NCBI GenBank assembly: GCA_903772945.1
Contig: CAICTM010001292.1
Location: 1 to 32,263 of the forward strand
Direction: 5' to 3'
From: Seminavis robusta
Lineage: Eukaryota; Bacillariophyta; Bacillariophyceae; Naviculales; Naviculaceae
Length of the DNA: 32,263 nt
Of the stretch, positions 1-10,136 are shown piece by piece. The position numbers and the translations under genes were made by a program. The notes beneath the pieces are model-generated. The model was not told where the DNA came from. It ran no database searches and worked only from the letters and a program-made list of their open reading frames with translations. Position 1 is the stretch's first letter; every line of letters begins with the position of its first letter.

Positions 1-479
1 TCTTTGGGCAAGACTCCTAGATGATGGAAGATACTATGAGGTCTTGGGACAAACATGATTACTATATGTTTGATGACATTATGAAGTCCTGGACTATGAA
101 TGTCCCTATATATCAATGTTTGGTGGTCAGGTGAAGTCTTGGATGAAGGTTCATATGCAAAGAGTGGCTGGAAGTCCCATTTACGGCCTGTAGGAAGTCC
201 CATTTCGCGGCCATTCGAAATGTGCCACTGTATTTGACTTTAGGAGCCCTGTGTGCTCACAATTCTTAGTTTAGCATAACAAATAAGTGTACCTGTTGAC
301 CAGGACAAAGGATTGTACCTATTGCACCTGATAGCACCTGCTATTTGCACCCAAACTACCTTGAAACCCGTCTTGAGTTGACCTCAAGACTTTGCCAGGA
401 AAATGAGCCACTGGATGCAACCACACGTAGTTACATGTTAAGTAGTAGTAGTGACAATCACAGAAACGACATCACGTAA
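1..479 (+). other. Probable gag-side remnant of outer copia element
   Basis: No long ORF is present. The frame of the protease is open from 300 to 476, between TGA at 297-299 and TAA at 477-479, and contains a Cys/His pattern (TCYLHPN...RLCQ) that could be a decayed gag zinc-knuckle region. A further short ORF in this frame runs from ATG 21 to TGA 132-134. The phrase 'gaagtcccattt' occurs twice near 170-205. If this is gag it is broken by several stops. This is positional inference. Confidence 0.35.
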
Positions 480-1124
480 ACCTGCCGGTACACACAGAAA
501 GGACCCAAACTAGCAGCTGCAGTGACAGCCTATTTAGCAATAAAGTCACTCCCACGACACTATGTTGTTGACACGGCTTGCCGCGTCGAGCAATGCCGAC
601 CGGATCGGTTGGCATGCATTGACTCTGGAGCATCGGGTGACATGACACCATACAAAGAAGACTTTATCGCGTACACGCCACTGGAAGGACACTACATCCG
701 AGTCGCTAATGGCACACCCATCGCCATCGCCGGCTATGGTACCGTCCAGGTCCGCATTGACAATAAGGTCATCCGCGAAGAAGAGTGGTGGCTTGTGCCA
801 GATTTATCTACAAGACTCCTCTCTGTCAGAAAACACCGACGCAGAGGGCCTGGATGTAGCATCTTAGCCAACCACGATGACTGCATCCTCAGCTTTCCTA
901 CCTTCTCCATTCGTATAGACGACTCAGAAGAATGCAGCGTGAAATGCGTTCCAGCAACGGACGCATCTACAATTCACTACGATGACAGCAAACAGAGCGG
1001 TTACAGTAAGCGGCTGGCCCAGGCTGGTACAGCACTTAGAGTTAACAGACACTTTGAACCCGCTCCAACTCGACACCCCATGGAACCTGTCGATGAAGCC
1101 GAAATAATGAAACCCCAGAGCCGT
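480..1124 (+). pseudogene. Outer copia polyprotein, protease segment, split by insertion
   Basis: The frame is open from 480, after TAA at 477-479. The active-site motif DSGASGDMT (about 628-654) is the D-S/T-G signature of a retropepsin-like aspartic protease, which cuts the polyprotein into Gag, PR, IN and RT/RH. A hydrophobic stretch and a second conserved segment (WWLVPDLSTRLLSV) follow as in copia proteases. No good ATG is present, as expected for an internal polyprotein part. The reading frame runs into the 5' LTR of the inserted element and stops at 1161-1163. Codon 1122-1124 is complete, and the next outer codon is at 6483 in the same frame. Confidence 0.8.
1120..1124. repeat. Target-site duplication, left copy (GCCGT)
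   Basis: Five bases, GCCGT, immediately left of the 5' LTR match the five bases immediately right of the 3' LTR. Five-bp duplications are typical of copia and gypsy integrases. Confidence 0.93.
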
Positions 1125-1379
1125 TGTTGGAGGTTGTATTACAGACACCTCAATACAAATTAGTCGTTTATCCCAATCTAGTTATAGGGGATATCTATAT
1201 CTATTCTCTAGTTACATACATGGGGAGTTTAACAGATCTATATGGTCACCCCCTTCACTATATCCTTTGAAGTTGAATCAATCCCAGAAAACATGGAGAA
1301 AGATCACTTCTTGGAAATAGCTTAACAGTAAAACAGTATTTTTACCTTTACTAAGCTAGAGTGTTACTAGAAACCAACA
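1125..1379 (+). repeat. 5' LTR of nested element (255 bp)
   Basis: It starts TGTTGGAGG and ends ACCAACA and is identical by eye to 6223-6477. It contains TATA-like runs at about 1181-1205 and a TATAT at 1259-1263. The segment 1297-1320 is the exact reverse complement of 1380-1403, just outside the LTR. Confidence 0.96.
1259..1263 (+). promoter_or_regulatory. Candidate LTR TATA box
   Basis: TATAT lies 34-38 bases upstream of position 1297, the first base of the LTR segment complementary to the primer site. A start of transcription about 30 bp downstream would put that segment at the very 5' end of the RNA. The same box occurs at 6357-6361 in the 3' LTR. The assignment rests on spacing only. 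Confidence 0.45.
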
Positions 1380-1403
1380 CTATTTCCAAGAAGTGATCTT
1401 TCT
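1380..1403 (+). promoter_or_regulatory. Primer-binding site, self-complementary to own LTR
   Basis: The 24 bases directly abutting the 5' LTR are the perfect reverse complement of 1297-1320 inside that LTR. The match stops exactly at the LTR boundary (1379/1380 and 1320/1321) and fails beyond 1403. A primer made from 1297-1320 would have its 3' end opposite base 1380 and would copy the LTR end first, as a minus-strand primer must. This matches Tf1-type self-priming; I see no tRNA-like CCA-end match here. The mechanism is inference; the complementarity is seen directly. Confidence 0.75.
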
Positions 1404-4400
1404 ATCGACATCTCGAATTCGAGATCACCAACATGGTGATATCGATATTGACTACATCCTATTACATGTACATGAATGAGTCTATGCCTAGGTAAAGACC
1501 TCATCAAACGGTTCAGACAGACAGTGCGCTGCAGCCCCACTATAAGGGCTACCAAAACAGCTCACCAGGCAAACCTCAGAGCACGAAATTGCCTCACGAG
1601 TACCTACAGGACGGATCGACTTCCGGTCAATCCAACAGTCACCAGAGCATACTACGTCAAAGAACATTACTAACTACACTCCTTCTATGCTTGAACGAAG
1701 TAAATCCAACAGGAATCGAGTGAGTTACGTCCAACCGAGTAAGCAGCTCCGGTCGAATCAAGACGGAAGCGAGCTCACAGGAGTGACCTATGGAACAGGC
1801 AAAGATCAAGGATCCTGCAGTTGTACCGTACGAACGTAAGAGTGCGGCAACAAGAGTTGCCACGAACGCCAAGCTCACAGGAGTGAGCAGGCTGCAGGTT
1901 TGTGCTGCGGAAACAGCCACCGTACAGGAAACTGATACGAAAAACAACTACAAGAGTGGCGCCATAGGCTGCCACGGAGACTGCATGCAAGCAAAGCTGG
2001 GACGACTAGCTAGGAGTCCAAGCACGCAACCAAGCTCACAGGAGTGAGCGAACAACAAGAAAGCCACTGTACGAACCAAGTGGTCGTACAAGGTACGAGC
2101 GTACAAGAGTGACACGACGAGTGTCAAACACCACGAGTGTTGCCACGGTTTGTACCGTGCAAACCAACACAACAGGAGCGACACGAACGACACGTTGTGT
2201 CAACCGGAAGAGGAACGAGATAACAAGTTCCAACAGGAAAATACCACAGAGGTACTTCCGTGGGAGAGTTCCTATCCTCAACAAGAGAGCCATCGAAATA
2301 GGCTACTAGAAGAGAGGTGCGAAGGAAAATTCCAACGCACAACAAGACGAATTACCAGGCCGATCACTCGGCAACCACAGGTCCTACAGGAGGACTGTCA
2401 TACACAGAAGTGGGCTACCATACAGCCACTGACAGGCCCTCAAGCGTGCAAGCACTCGAATCGACCTCAGAGCGAGTTGCATCCATCGGCAACAGGCTGA
2501 ACAGAGTGGAATTTTGCATATTCCACCAGCCAAGAAAAAGACGACCGAAGCGATTGAACGATCGCTGCTACTGTCAACAAGAGAAACAAGAGTTCGCTAC
2601 TGCTGCGTTGACGAACAAGTGTCGACAAGCAACAGCAGCCAACGAGCGATCGAACGGCCGAAGCTGAGGCTACCGCTACGGCGACAGCAAGAACAATAAC
2701 AGCCGACCGCTACCACTAGCCAGTCGGTGCTACCGCTGCGACCATAACAAGAACAGTGACGGCGACTACTAGTCAGTCACTCCCACTACTGTTCCAGCCA
2801 TCGGTCAACAAGAAGCAACAGCATCAGCTAACGAGCGTTCGAACGGCCGAAGCTACTGCTACGGCAAGAACAACAAGAACCACGACGGCTGTACACTACT
2901 ATAGCCAGTCGCTACGGCATCAACAAGAAGAAAGACGACGACGACTAATACTAGTCAGGCCGCAACCAATAGCGACGACAGCGCCATTGTGGATCGGCAA
3001 CAAGACGAAGGCAATCCTTGCTTTTTGTGAGAAAAATCGCTTACTACCATGGAGTTCCACGGAATGGCAAAGAACAGCCTGCAGTTCAGCGAGCAGCCAC
3101 TGAACAGGAAAAAGGTATCTTTCCGTCGCGAAAAGGTATCTTTCCGGCATGGAGCCAGATCTCAAGATCTCTCCGCACGTCGGCAACAAAAGGATCCCCA
3201 CGGCGAATCCAAGCAAAGTCTCCGTACTGTGCCAGTTACCACTTACCACTGCACCTACCGGTACAGTAAATACTGGAGCACGTCCTGCATTGCAGGTAGC
3301 TAGCCAACCGGCGCAGCACGTCCTGCAAGATAGCCACTGATACCAGTTACCGGAGCAGTGACAGCAAGCTACAGGAAGCACAGGAGTGCATCCGCCCCCA
3401 GCATTGAATATTTTCTTTGGAGTGTGTATTGAGTTTTACACTCAGCACCTCCTACCCTTTCATGGAGTGTGTCTTATTGTGGCTTCCGAAGCCACAACAC
3501 CTCCTACTACCATTTTTGGAATGTGTATTGTGAAACTAATCCACAGCACTTCCTCCTTATGAAACAGGCAAACCTGAGGCAACAGCAACCTCCAGGCAAC
3601 AACAGATACCATTACAAGTCTATGCCCTTGCTATTTGATCACAGCAAGTGCACAGGAGTGTGGTGGTACCCAAAACCTACAAGCCTACAAACAAAATCAT
3701 CATAACATCCGCCTTTATAGGCAATGCCGCAACCATCAACGGCACCAATGGCCACAACTATAACAGCCCACAACGGTATCTACCGCTACCAATGGCTACA
3801 ACAGCCAACAACGGTATCTACCGCTACCAAACCAAATACGAATTGCATCTACAATAACGGCAACTGCAACAACAGCAGAACGACAGTGAACGTTGAACCG
3901 AGTAGCTAGCTACAAGCGACTCAAGAGTTCACAAGACAAGGAACCAAGCCACAGGATGGCTGGAGCATTCAGAGTTTGACCCACAAGCGGGAACCTGATC
4001 AATAGAAACAACAAGAGGGTGCACACCTCAGCTCCACTGCAACTACTGTACAGAGATTGCGACAACAGAAGTACGTGAGTACATCAAATCAAGCCTACAA
4101 CAGATACAACTATGGACGACTACAAGTTCTGACACAGCCTGCTCACAGGAGTGTAAGAGCAGTGACAGAACCAACACTTGTCCTGCCACAGCCATCTCAC
4201 AGGAGTGTAAGAGCAGTGACATCACCAACCAAAGGATCTACCGACTACATCACCATCGAACCATCGTCGACCGTGACACGTCCAGGTCCAGTGGAGCCCA
4301 TCAAGTTGGAGCATCCACAACTGCTACCGAATACTTCCTTACAAGTATCCAAACTTCCAAGGGCTTCCAGCCCCAACTCAAAGCATCATTGTGGCAAGGA

Positions 4401-6189
4401 ACTTCCTCCTAGTTCCGGCTACAACAACAGTTCTCCCAAGTGTCGCTATAGCCTGACTTCCCAGTCTCAGCTACGGCAACATCAAATGACGGTACCAAGT
4501 GTACCAAGTGACGGCACCAGTCACCACAAGTGACGACACCAGCAGTCACGAGTCTCACATGAGTATACACACCCATGACAAGAGGAAACAATGACTCAAC
4601 CATTTCCTCATTCCATCTTCAGACATCGAGACCATCCAAGAACTAGGTTCAGTCGAACCCAACAAGTCCGTGACTTCCAAGCTACATCATTTCCAGCTTC
4701 CATGCACCTTCCAATAGGGCATCACTTCCCACAAGTCTACGACTTCCAGAAGCTTCCACCAGCTTCCATCTACGAAGGGCTTCCAGCCCCATCAAGTGTC
4801 AATGCAGCCGACCTTCCCAGTCTGAGCCGCAGGTACACCAAGTGACGGTACCATCCGACACCAGTCTTCCAGGAGTGGCACCACTCCCAGCAGGAGTGCC
4901 AGCCACAAAGACTTTTCCGATGATGACAATGTCCGTATTGTCTCGTCTCCACCGCTCAGCTTCTCGTTACCAAGCGGGATGCCGAGCAACTACTTCCAAG
5001 GTTTGTTTTGGACTCATTGCACGCCAGTCGGCACGACGACGCGAGACTTGGATTACAAAGCCTTTCCAAGGTAGGAGCCTGCTTACCCAAGCACTGATAG
5101 ACACTTTGAGTGCTATCGATTCTCAGGAATCCTAGAGGCACCGCCTCAAGCTCCACAGCAATCCAAGTTGACGCTCAGTTGCATGCCAATGTCAACCAAC
5201 CAGCAGCTGGTCACGTACAGAGTCTCATGCCAGTGCTCCGAGGTGTGCCCGTGCAGCAGGCAGTGGTAGTGATAATTTGTACCCCAAACAAGTCTACTTT
5301 TTAACTTCTTTGATTCTCCGTTCGATTATCCGTTGACACCAGATCGATGCAAGAACGTCTGCCATCGAATGACGAGCGTCATCCAGCGGCCGGATCGATT
5401 CTTTGATTTCGGATCGATCGAGACCATCTGAGTTGCAAGTGCGAAAGCGCTCGGGCGTTCAGGCAGGCAGTTATCAAGCAAGTGGTAGCACCCGTGCTCC
5501 GGTGTATCTTTTCAGGGATTCCCACGTTCCTAGGCGTTACCTGAAAGTAAAAGCAGACGTTGACCGGGCCAGTTGCCGCCATCTAAGAGGTGCCAGGTCC
5601 CATAAGAGCCTTTGTACGTCCGCTGTTGAAGGGGGCGTTGAGGCAGAGTTCGTGGGAAGGGTCTTTCTCTGGAAAGCAACGAGGCTCAACTTTTGGAATC
5701 CAACCGAAGAGCTGTTCCTTCCATGGCACAAGCTGATCAGTAGTCCGGCTATTGCCAGTCTGCTCACCTGATTTCTCCGTTCGCTTGTGGTTGTGTTTCA
5801 CTTTGGGGTTGAGCCATGGTATCGATGTCGTTCGGTTCAGCCACGTCGGGTCCTGAGTTAGGAATGCGCGGACTTCTGTTTTCAGTCGTCAGTGACGGAA
5901 CTTCCCGTCACGTTCACAGTTGGATTTCCGGGTTTGATACGGATAGTGACGGCACCAACCGCCACAGCAAGTCATACAGGAGTGGCAACACTCACAGGAG
6001 TGGTAGCCACAGTGGCTTTTCATGACGACACTGTCCACATGTCCACATTGACTGTGACAGATTTGTCAGCACTGCTATGGATGACAAGCTTCTCGCCACC
6101 AAGCGGAATGCCGAGCAACCTAGCAATTGGTCTCCCTCGACCAACAACTGTTCCTTATGGAGCAATCATCATTACATTAATTATTCGTT
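1404..6189 (+). other. Non-coding interior of nested element
   Basis: No recognisable protein is encoded in about 4.8 kb. ORFs are short and low-complexity. Tracts of AACAACAAGA, GCTACCGCTACGG and CTTCCAGCTTCCA-like sequence dominate 2100-4900. The decamer CACAGGAGTG occurs exactly eight times, starting at 1776, 1876, 2037, 3379, 3651, 4144, 4198 and 5993; the first three lie in GAGCTCACAGGAGTGA-like contexts. Variants (CCAGGAGTGG, GCAGGAGTGC, TACAGGAGTGG) add more. 5280-5810 is less repetitive but matches nothing I know. Confidence 0.7.
4866..4996 (+). repeat. Diverged internal direct repeat, copy 1 (partner 5975-6120)
   Basis: Both copies begin with GGAGTGGCA, share a CACT..CAG..AGGAGTG..AGCCACA segment and a GACGAC/GATGAC-ACTGTCC-like middle, and end in GCTTCTCG..ACCAAGCGG.ATGCCGAGCAAC. 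In one frame both ends read FS-L/P-PSGMPSN. This could be an old duplication inside the element or remains of a lost coding segment. Confidence 0.6.
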
Positions 6190-6222
6190 CCACGGTATCC
6201 TTTATGGAACCGTGCAGGAGTG
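6190..6222 (+). promoter_or_regulatory. Hairpin plus polypurine-tract candidate before 3' LTR
   Basis: CACGGT and ACCGTG form a short inverted repeat around a 12-base loop, followed by GCAGGAGTG directly against the TGTTGG of the 3' LTR. The purine-rich end is where plus-strand priming would occur, and it resembles the recurring CACAGGAGTG decamer of the interior. Confidence 0.5.
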
Positions 6223-6477
6223 TGTTGGAGGTTGTATTACAGACACCTCAATACAAATTAGTCGTTTATCCCAATCTAGTTATAGGGGATATCTATATCT
6301 ATTCTCTAGTTACATACATGGGGAGTTTAACAGATCTATATGGTCACCCCCTTCACTATATCCTTTGAAGTTGAATCAATCCCAGAAAACATGGAGAAAG
6401 ATCACTTCTTGGAAATAGCTTAACAGTAAAACAGTATTTTTACCTTTACTAAGCTAGAGTGTTACTAGAAACCAACA
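6223..6477 (+). repeat. 3' LTR of nested element (255 bp)
   Basis: It is identical by eye to 1125-1379. The purine-rich GCAGGAGTG directly before it is the likely polypurine tract. Its last 19 bases are open in the frame of the downstream outer integrase, so an ORF beginning at GTG 6459 fuses LTR sequence to the outer polyprotein. Confidence 0.96.
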
Positions 6478-6482
6478 GCCGT
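6478..6482. repeat. Target-site duplication, right copy (GCCGT)
   Basis: Right partner of 1120-1124. Removing 1125-6482 gives a clean empty site that keeps the outer reading frame. Confidence 0.93.
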
Positions 6483-9245
6483 GACATACCCATCGCCTAT
6501 TCTCCAGAGAGCCACCTCGGTGAGCAATCCCGAAGGTTCACCGATCAAGAACTCCATCTCTTGTTTGGGAATCGGAAACTTGGGGACTACAAGGCAATTA
6601 CTGAGGTTTGCACGCATGGAAAACATAGCAACGCCAGTGAATCCATACCGTCAGTTGGTGATTACGTGAACTTGCGACGTGGAAAGAGAGGTCGCAAGTC
6701 ACGTATCCCACCACCAGGGAGGACATTGCACGCAGACTTATGCTACGGTGATGGCATCTCTCCCGGTGGATTTCGATATGGTCTCGCCATCGTCGATGCA
6801 GGCACACGCCAGAACTGGTTTTATGGCCTCCGCGACTTAGAAGCAAGCTCCATTATCGATGCATTGTGGTGTCTGTTCATTGATATGGGAGAACGCAGCA
6901 CACAAGTGAGACATTTCCACTGTGATTTTGACCAGAGATTCGTTGGGGGGAACGTTCGAAAGTTCCTTAGACGTCGAGGCATCAAAATATCGGCATCCCC
7001 ACCTTATCACCACTCACAGAATGGATTGGTTGAGAACCACTGGAACACAGCCGTCAGGATGGCCCGAGCGTATCTCCAAGAAGCCAATCTCCCAAAGAAC
7101 TTCTGGTTCTGGGCAGTCCGAGAAGCTTTCTTTCGTATGAACCTTCTTCCTGTCAACATCGGCCCACGTGGAACCAAACACAGCGAACAACACCTCAGCA
7201 CACCATTTGAACTCTTCTACGGATGCAAACCTGATATGTGTGTCCTCTTCAAGTTTGGCAGTGTCGGCTTCTTCTACCGACCTGTTGATGGGAGTCGCTC
7301 CAGAACCAAATTCGAGGTACAAACCTTTCCTGGGATAGCGCTGGGACGCAGTGACACCACCAACGGAATGATCTTCTGGTGTCCAGAAACCAAAAGGTTC
7401 TGCACGGCGGCGGACTACTTCCTGGACGAAAGTAGACATGTTCGCAACTTCTTCCCTGAGCTGGTCAACAATGGGGGGTTTGAATTAAAACTGTGTGAGC
7501 ACGGACTCCACGGCAAAGCCATCAAACACCCTCCTGGGAGCACTGTCACGTTCCGTCTTCCCGGACCAGTTCAACCATCTGAACGGCCATTGTTCACCAG
7601 TGGAGAAGTCATTGGGCTACCCATGAAACGGGGATCCCCATACTACACTGTCAAGCTTCAAGATGACACCACAGTGGCACTGGACCCAGCGGAACTCTGG
7701 GAGCCAGATGACGCATTGGCAGGACTGGAATTGATTGACGACCCTGACCACAGCGATCCCACATCCCCAGTTCGTCCAGCCTGGCTCATCCAAAACTGTC
7801 ACGTTCGTTTCAATCACCAGGGCCAGATGCTCAGAGGGTACCTCAAGCACACGGACTCCTACTCCTGGTGTTTTCGGCAGAGAGACCGTGGCGGCCGTGT
7901 CATCACGGACGTTCCTATTCCTGACTTGGACGTGTATTGGCAACATTATCTGCTGGAAGGATTGCTAATTGTTGGATGGGATGAACCAGATGTTACTCTC
8001 GGTACGGCACATCACGTTTCAGCAAAGGAGCTTCAAGGGGGGGATCCTCAATTTTTGTGGCGTGCCTTACAGAATCCATCGAGTCCGGATTATCAGATCT
8101 GGTTGGACTCATACCGAGAAGAATACGATGGGATCAAGCGTCTGAATACATACACCGTGGTGGACGCAGCTGAGGTGAACCGACTTGGAGTCAAGCCAAT
8201 ACCCACCATGAACATTCTCACCATCAAAACAGACTCGGATGGAAAGCCTGTCAGAGCCAAATCTAGAACAGTCGTCATGGGAAATGAGGAGGAGAGAATA
8301 TGGGAGAAGAATGAGCTATATGCACCAGTAATCATGCGACATAGTCAACGCGCTCTGGTTGCCCTTGGCGTGTCCCAAGGAAGAAAGAGGAAGCAATGTG
8401 ACGCAAAGAATGCGTTTTGCCATCCGTACTTACCTGAAGATGAGATCGTAGTGGTGCTCCCACCAAAGGGATGTCCCTTTTCGAAACCAGGTGATTACTG
8501 GCGACTCAACAAGACACTCTATGGACTCAGGAGAAGTCCACGACACTGGTATCAGACTTTTTGCAAGGTTCTGGAAGGAATGGGGCTGCAGAAGTGTCCA
8601 AATGACCCGGCTCTATTCATCGGAAAATCCCCAACTGGTGGCACCATCTACTTCGGAGCATACGTGGATGACTGCCTGTACTGGGGCACAGATGACGCAA
8701 CTGAGGAATGGTTCGAGCAGGAGCTCGGTAGTCAACTACACATTGACTTCATGGGTGATCTTACCTGGTACCTTGGTGTATACTACGAGTGGGGAATGAC
8801 ATCCGATGGGCGACTCACCGTTCACCTGTCGCAAGAAGGATACATTCAGAAGCTCCTCGATCAACACGGACTTCAAGACGCAAATGCGGTCAGAACGCCT
8901 TACCGATCAGGTCTGGCAATCGACAGAATCCCACACGATGGGTTGGAGCCCAACCAGAAGAAAGAACTCGCCAAGGAGTACTCCTCGCTTGTCGGTGGTC
9001 TGAATTGGCTAAGCCAGAACACTCGACTGGACATCACCACGGCCACCAGTCTTCTTTGTAGCCACCTGAAGAATCCATCGGCTGGTCACGTAGAAGGAGC
9101 CAAACACGTCCTCAAATATCTGAAAGGATCTGCCGACTGGGGAATCCAATATACCCAGCCACCCAAGGACAGCAAGGAGTTCGATCCGGCAAGGTGCATG
9201 AGAGGAGAGACTGCTTGGCCCGTAGATGGCGGTCCCAACGTTTGA
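6483..9245 (+). pseudogene. Outer copia polyprotein, integrase and reverse transcriptase segment
   Basis: The frame is open from the 3' LTR of the nested element to TGA at 9243-9245. The integrase zinc region lies near 6560-6640 (LLFGNRK...VCTHGKH). The integrase triad is visible: D in HADLCYGDG at 6735, D in HCDFDQ at 6924, E in GLVENHW at 7032, with the DD35E spacing between the last two. The reverse transcriptase occupies about 8190-8900 with IPTMNILTIK, the CDAKNAF aspartate, LNKTLYGLRRSP and the YVDD box at 8661-8672. The connection domain continues with LVGGLNWLSQNTRLD and HVLKYLKG. The reading frame continues that of the protease at 480-1124 across the insertion. All catalytic residues that I can place are intact. 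Confidence 0.93.
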
Positions 9246-9876
9246 TGTCTCGATCGGATGGATGGAGACACCGATAGCAACTGGGGCCCACAAGACGCTT
9301 CGGCCCCACTGGAAGGCGAAATGCGACAAGAAGAGGAAGTTAGATCCATTCTCGGAGCAATAGTCGTGTACATGGGGGGTCCGCTGGACTGGAGCGCATG
9401 TCGTGAGAAGAAGACAAGTCGAAGCTCTTGTGAAGCTGAGATAAAAGGTATGGACGAGGGCTGCAAAATGATTGAAGGGCTTCGAATATATTCGGCGATC
9501 TTGGAGCGAAGCACATCGCTGAGCCAACCGCCTTGCTCTTCAACGACAACAAAGGAAGTGTACGGCGTCGGAAGCGATCACCAAGAAACTGCGGCACATG
9601 AACATTAGAGAAGTCGCATGCCGAGATGCCCAAAGGCAAGGCAAGGTCAAGATCGGACACATCCCAGGCAAGCTGAACTCTGCAGACATCTTCACCAAGG
9701 AGATCAAGGATGCACCGCACTTCGAACTTGTCAGAGGATCAATAATGAAGCCAAGACCGCAGAAAGATTCTCACAAGAATGGCGATGACACTAGCGATGA
9801 GCCATCCATTGATGACGTTGGCGTCATGGGGGGTGTTGGAAATGGAACACATCACACTAGTGACTCACAATCATGA
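9246..9876 (+). pseudogene. Outer copia RNase H region, broken
   Basis: After the TGA at 9243-9245 the same frame resumes (SNWGPQDAS, VVYMGGPLDWSACREKKTS, SSCEAEIKGMDEG), the usual copia RNase H C-terminus. Near 9490-9500 the homologous reading shifts frame (AKHIAEPTALLFNDNKGSV), and near 9565 it shifts again (AITKKLRHMNIREVACRDA ... HIPGKLNSADIFTKE). The last part runs to 9876, inside the LTR. One stop and two frameshifts mean that no complete polyprotein can be made. Confidence 0.85.
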
Positions 9877-10017
9877 GTGAGCCCCAATCCAGTCCTGGGA
9901 GCAGGACCGGATCATTGGAGGATGGCAAGCCCGACAGTCCCAAACAAGACTAGTGAATGACTGAGAAAAGACAACCAAAGCAGAATTAATCATAATAAAG
10001 ATTTCTACATTCCAACA
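9834..10017 (+). repeat. 3' LTR of outer copia element (184 bp)
   Basis: It begins TGTTGGAA and ends TTCCAACA, an inverted 8-bp terminus typical of LTRs. A G-run (ATGGGGGG) lies directly upstream as polypurine tract. AATAAA at 9994-9999 is a plausible poly(A) signal. The 5' partner is outside the window, so length and duplication cannot be confirmed. Confidence 0.75.
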
Positions 10018-10136
10018 GTAAAGGCCGAGTTTCCCACACACACCTTCCCCACACACACCATCACCCTCTACTAGTCGTACATGTAGATAGCTGCTTTGGG
10101 CGAGCGCCACTTGTCCGCGCTCCACCTCTGCCGGTA

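Larger units (their letters stand above)
1125..6477 (+). mobile_element. Nested LARD-like non-autonomous LTR retrotransposon (5353 bp)
   Basis: Two direct 255-bp LTRs bound the element, with TGTTGG...CCAACA ends. It is flanked by a perfect 5-bp duplication, GCCGT at 1120-1124 and at 6478-6482. The LTRs read as identical, which points to a recent insertion. The interior of about 4.8 kb carries no protease, integrase or RT; the longest ORFs are about 160 codons and repetitive. It would need enzymes supplied by another element. The interior is low-complexity in places (AACAACAAGAAC-like and GCTACCGCTACGGC-like runs) and carries a recurring CACAGGAGTG decamer. The + orientation follows from the primer site at 1380 and the purine-rich tract before 6223. 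Confidence 0.92.
1..10017 (+). mobile_element. Outer Ty1/copia LTR retrotransposon, 5' end off-window, degenerate
   Basis: The order is aspartic protease, integrase, reverse transcriptase, RNase H and a 3' LTR on one strand, which is the Ty1/copia order (in Ty3/gypsy the integrase follows RNase H). The 3' LTR at 9834-10017 begins TGTTGG and ends CCAACA. No matching 5' LTR is visible in positions 1-521, so the left end is outside the window or lost. The protein wording (LFGNRK in the integrase zinc region, GGFRYGLAIVD, ENHW, YVDD) is what I recall from diatom CoDi elements; that assignment is from memory. The element is dead: it carries the 1125-6477 insertion, an in-frame stop at 9243-9245 and two frameshifts in RNase H. 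Confidence 0.85.

Noticed and set aside
2150..2667. Overlapping 116-codon plus-strand ORFs in the nested element
   Set aside because: They overlap in two frames, are Thr/Gln/Arg-rich from the CAA/ACA repeats, and have no domain; low complexity explains the openness.
2920..3381. Minus-strand 153-codon ORF with Cys-rich N-terminus
   Set aside because: It is the complement of the AACAACAAG/CTACCGCTAC repeats, is antisense to the element and has no recognisable motif.
5403..5771. 122-codon ORF in the least repetitive part of the LARD as a captured host gene
   Set aside because: No family resemblance and an antisense ORF of similar quality; not supported.
9009..9720. Long minus-strand ORFs (126-172 codons) over the copia RT/RNase H
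   Set aside because: Shadows of the real plus-strand polyprotein.
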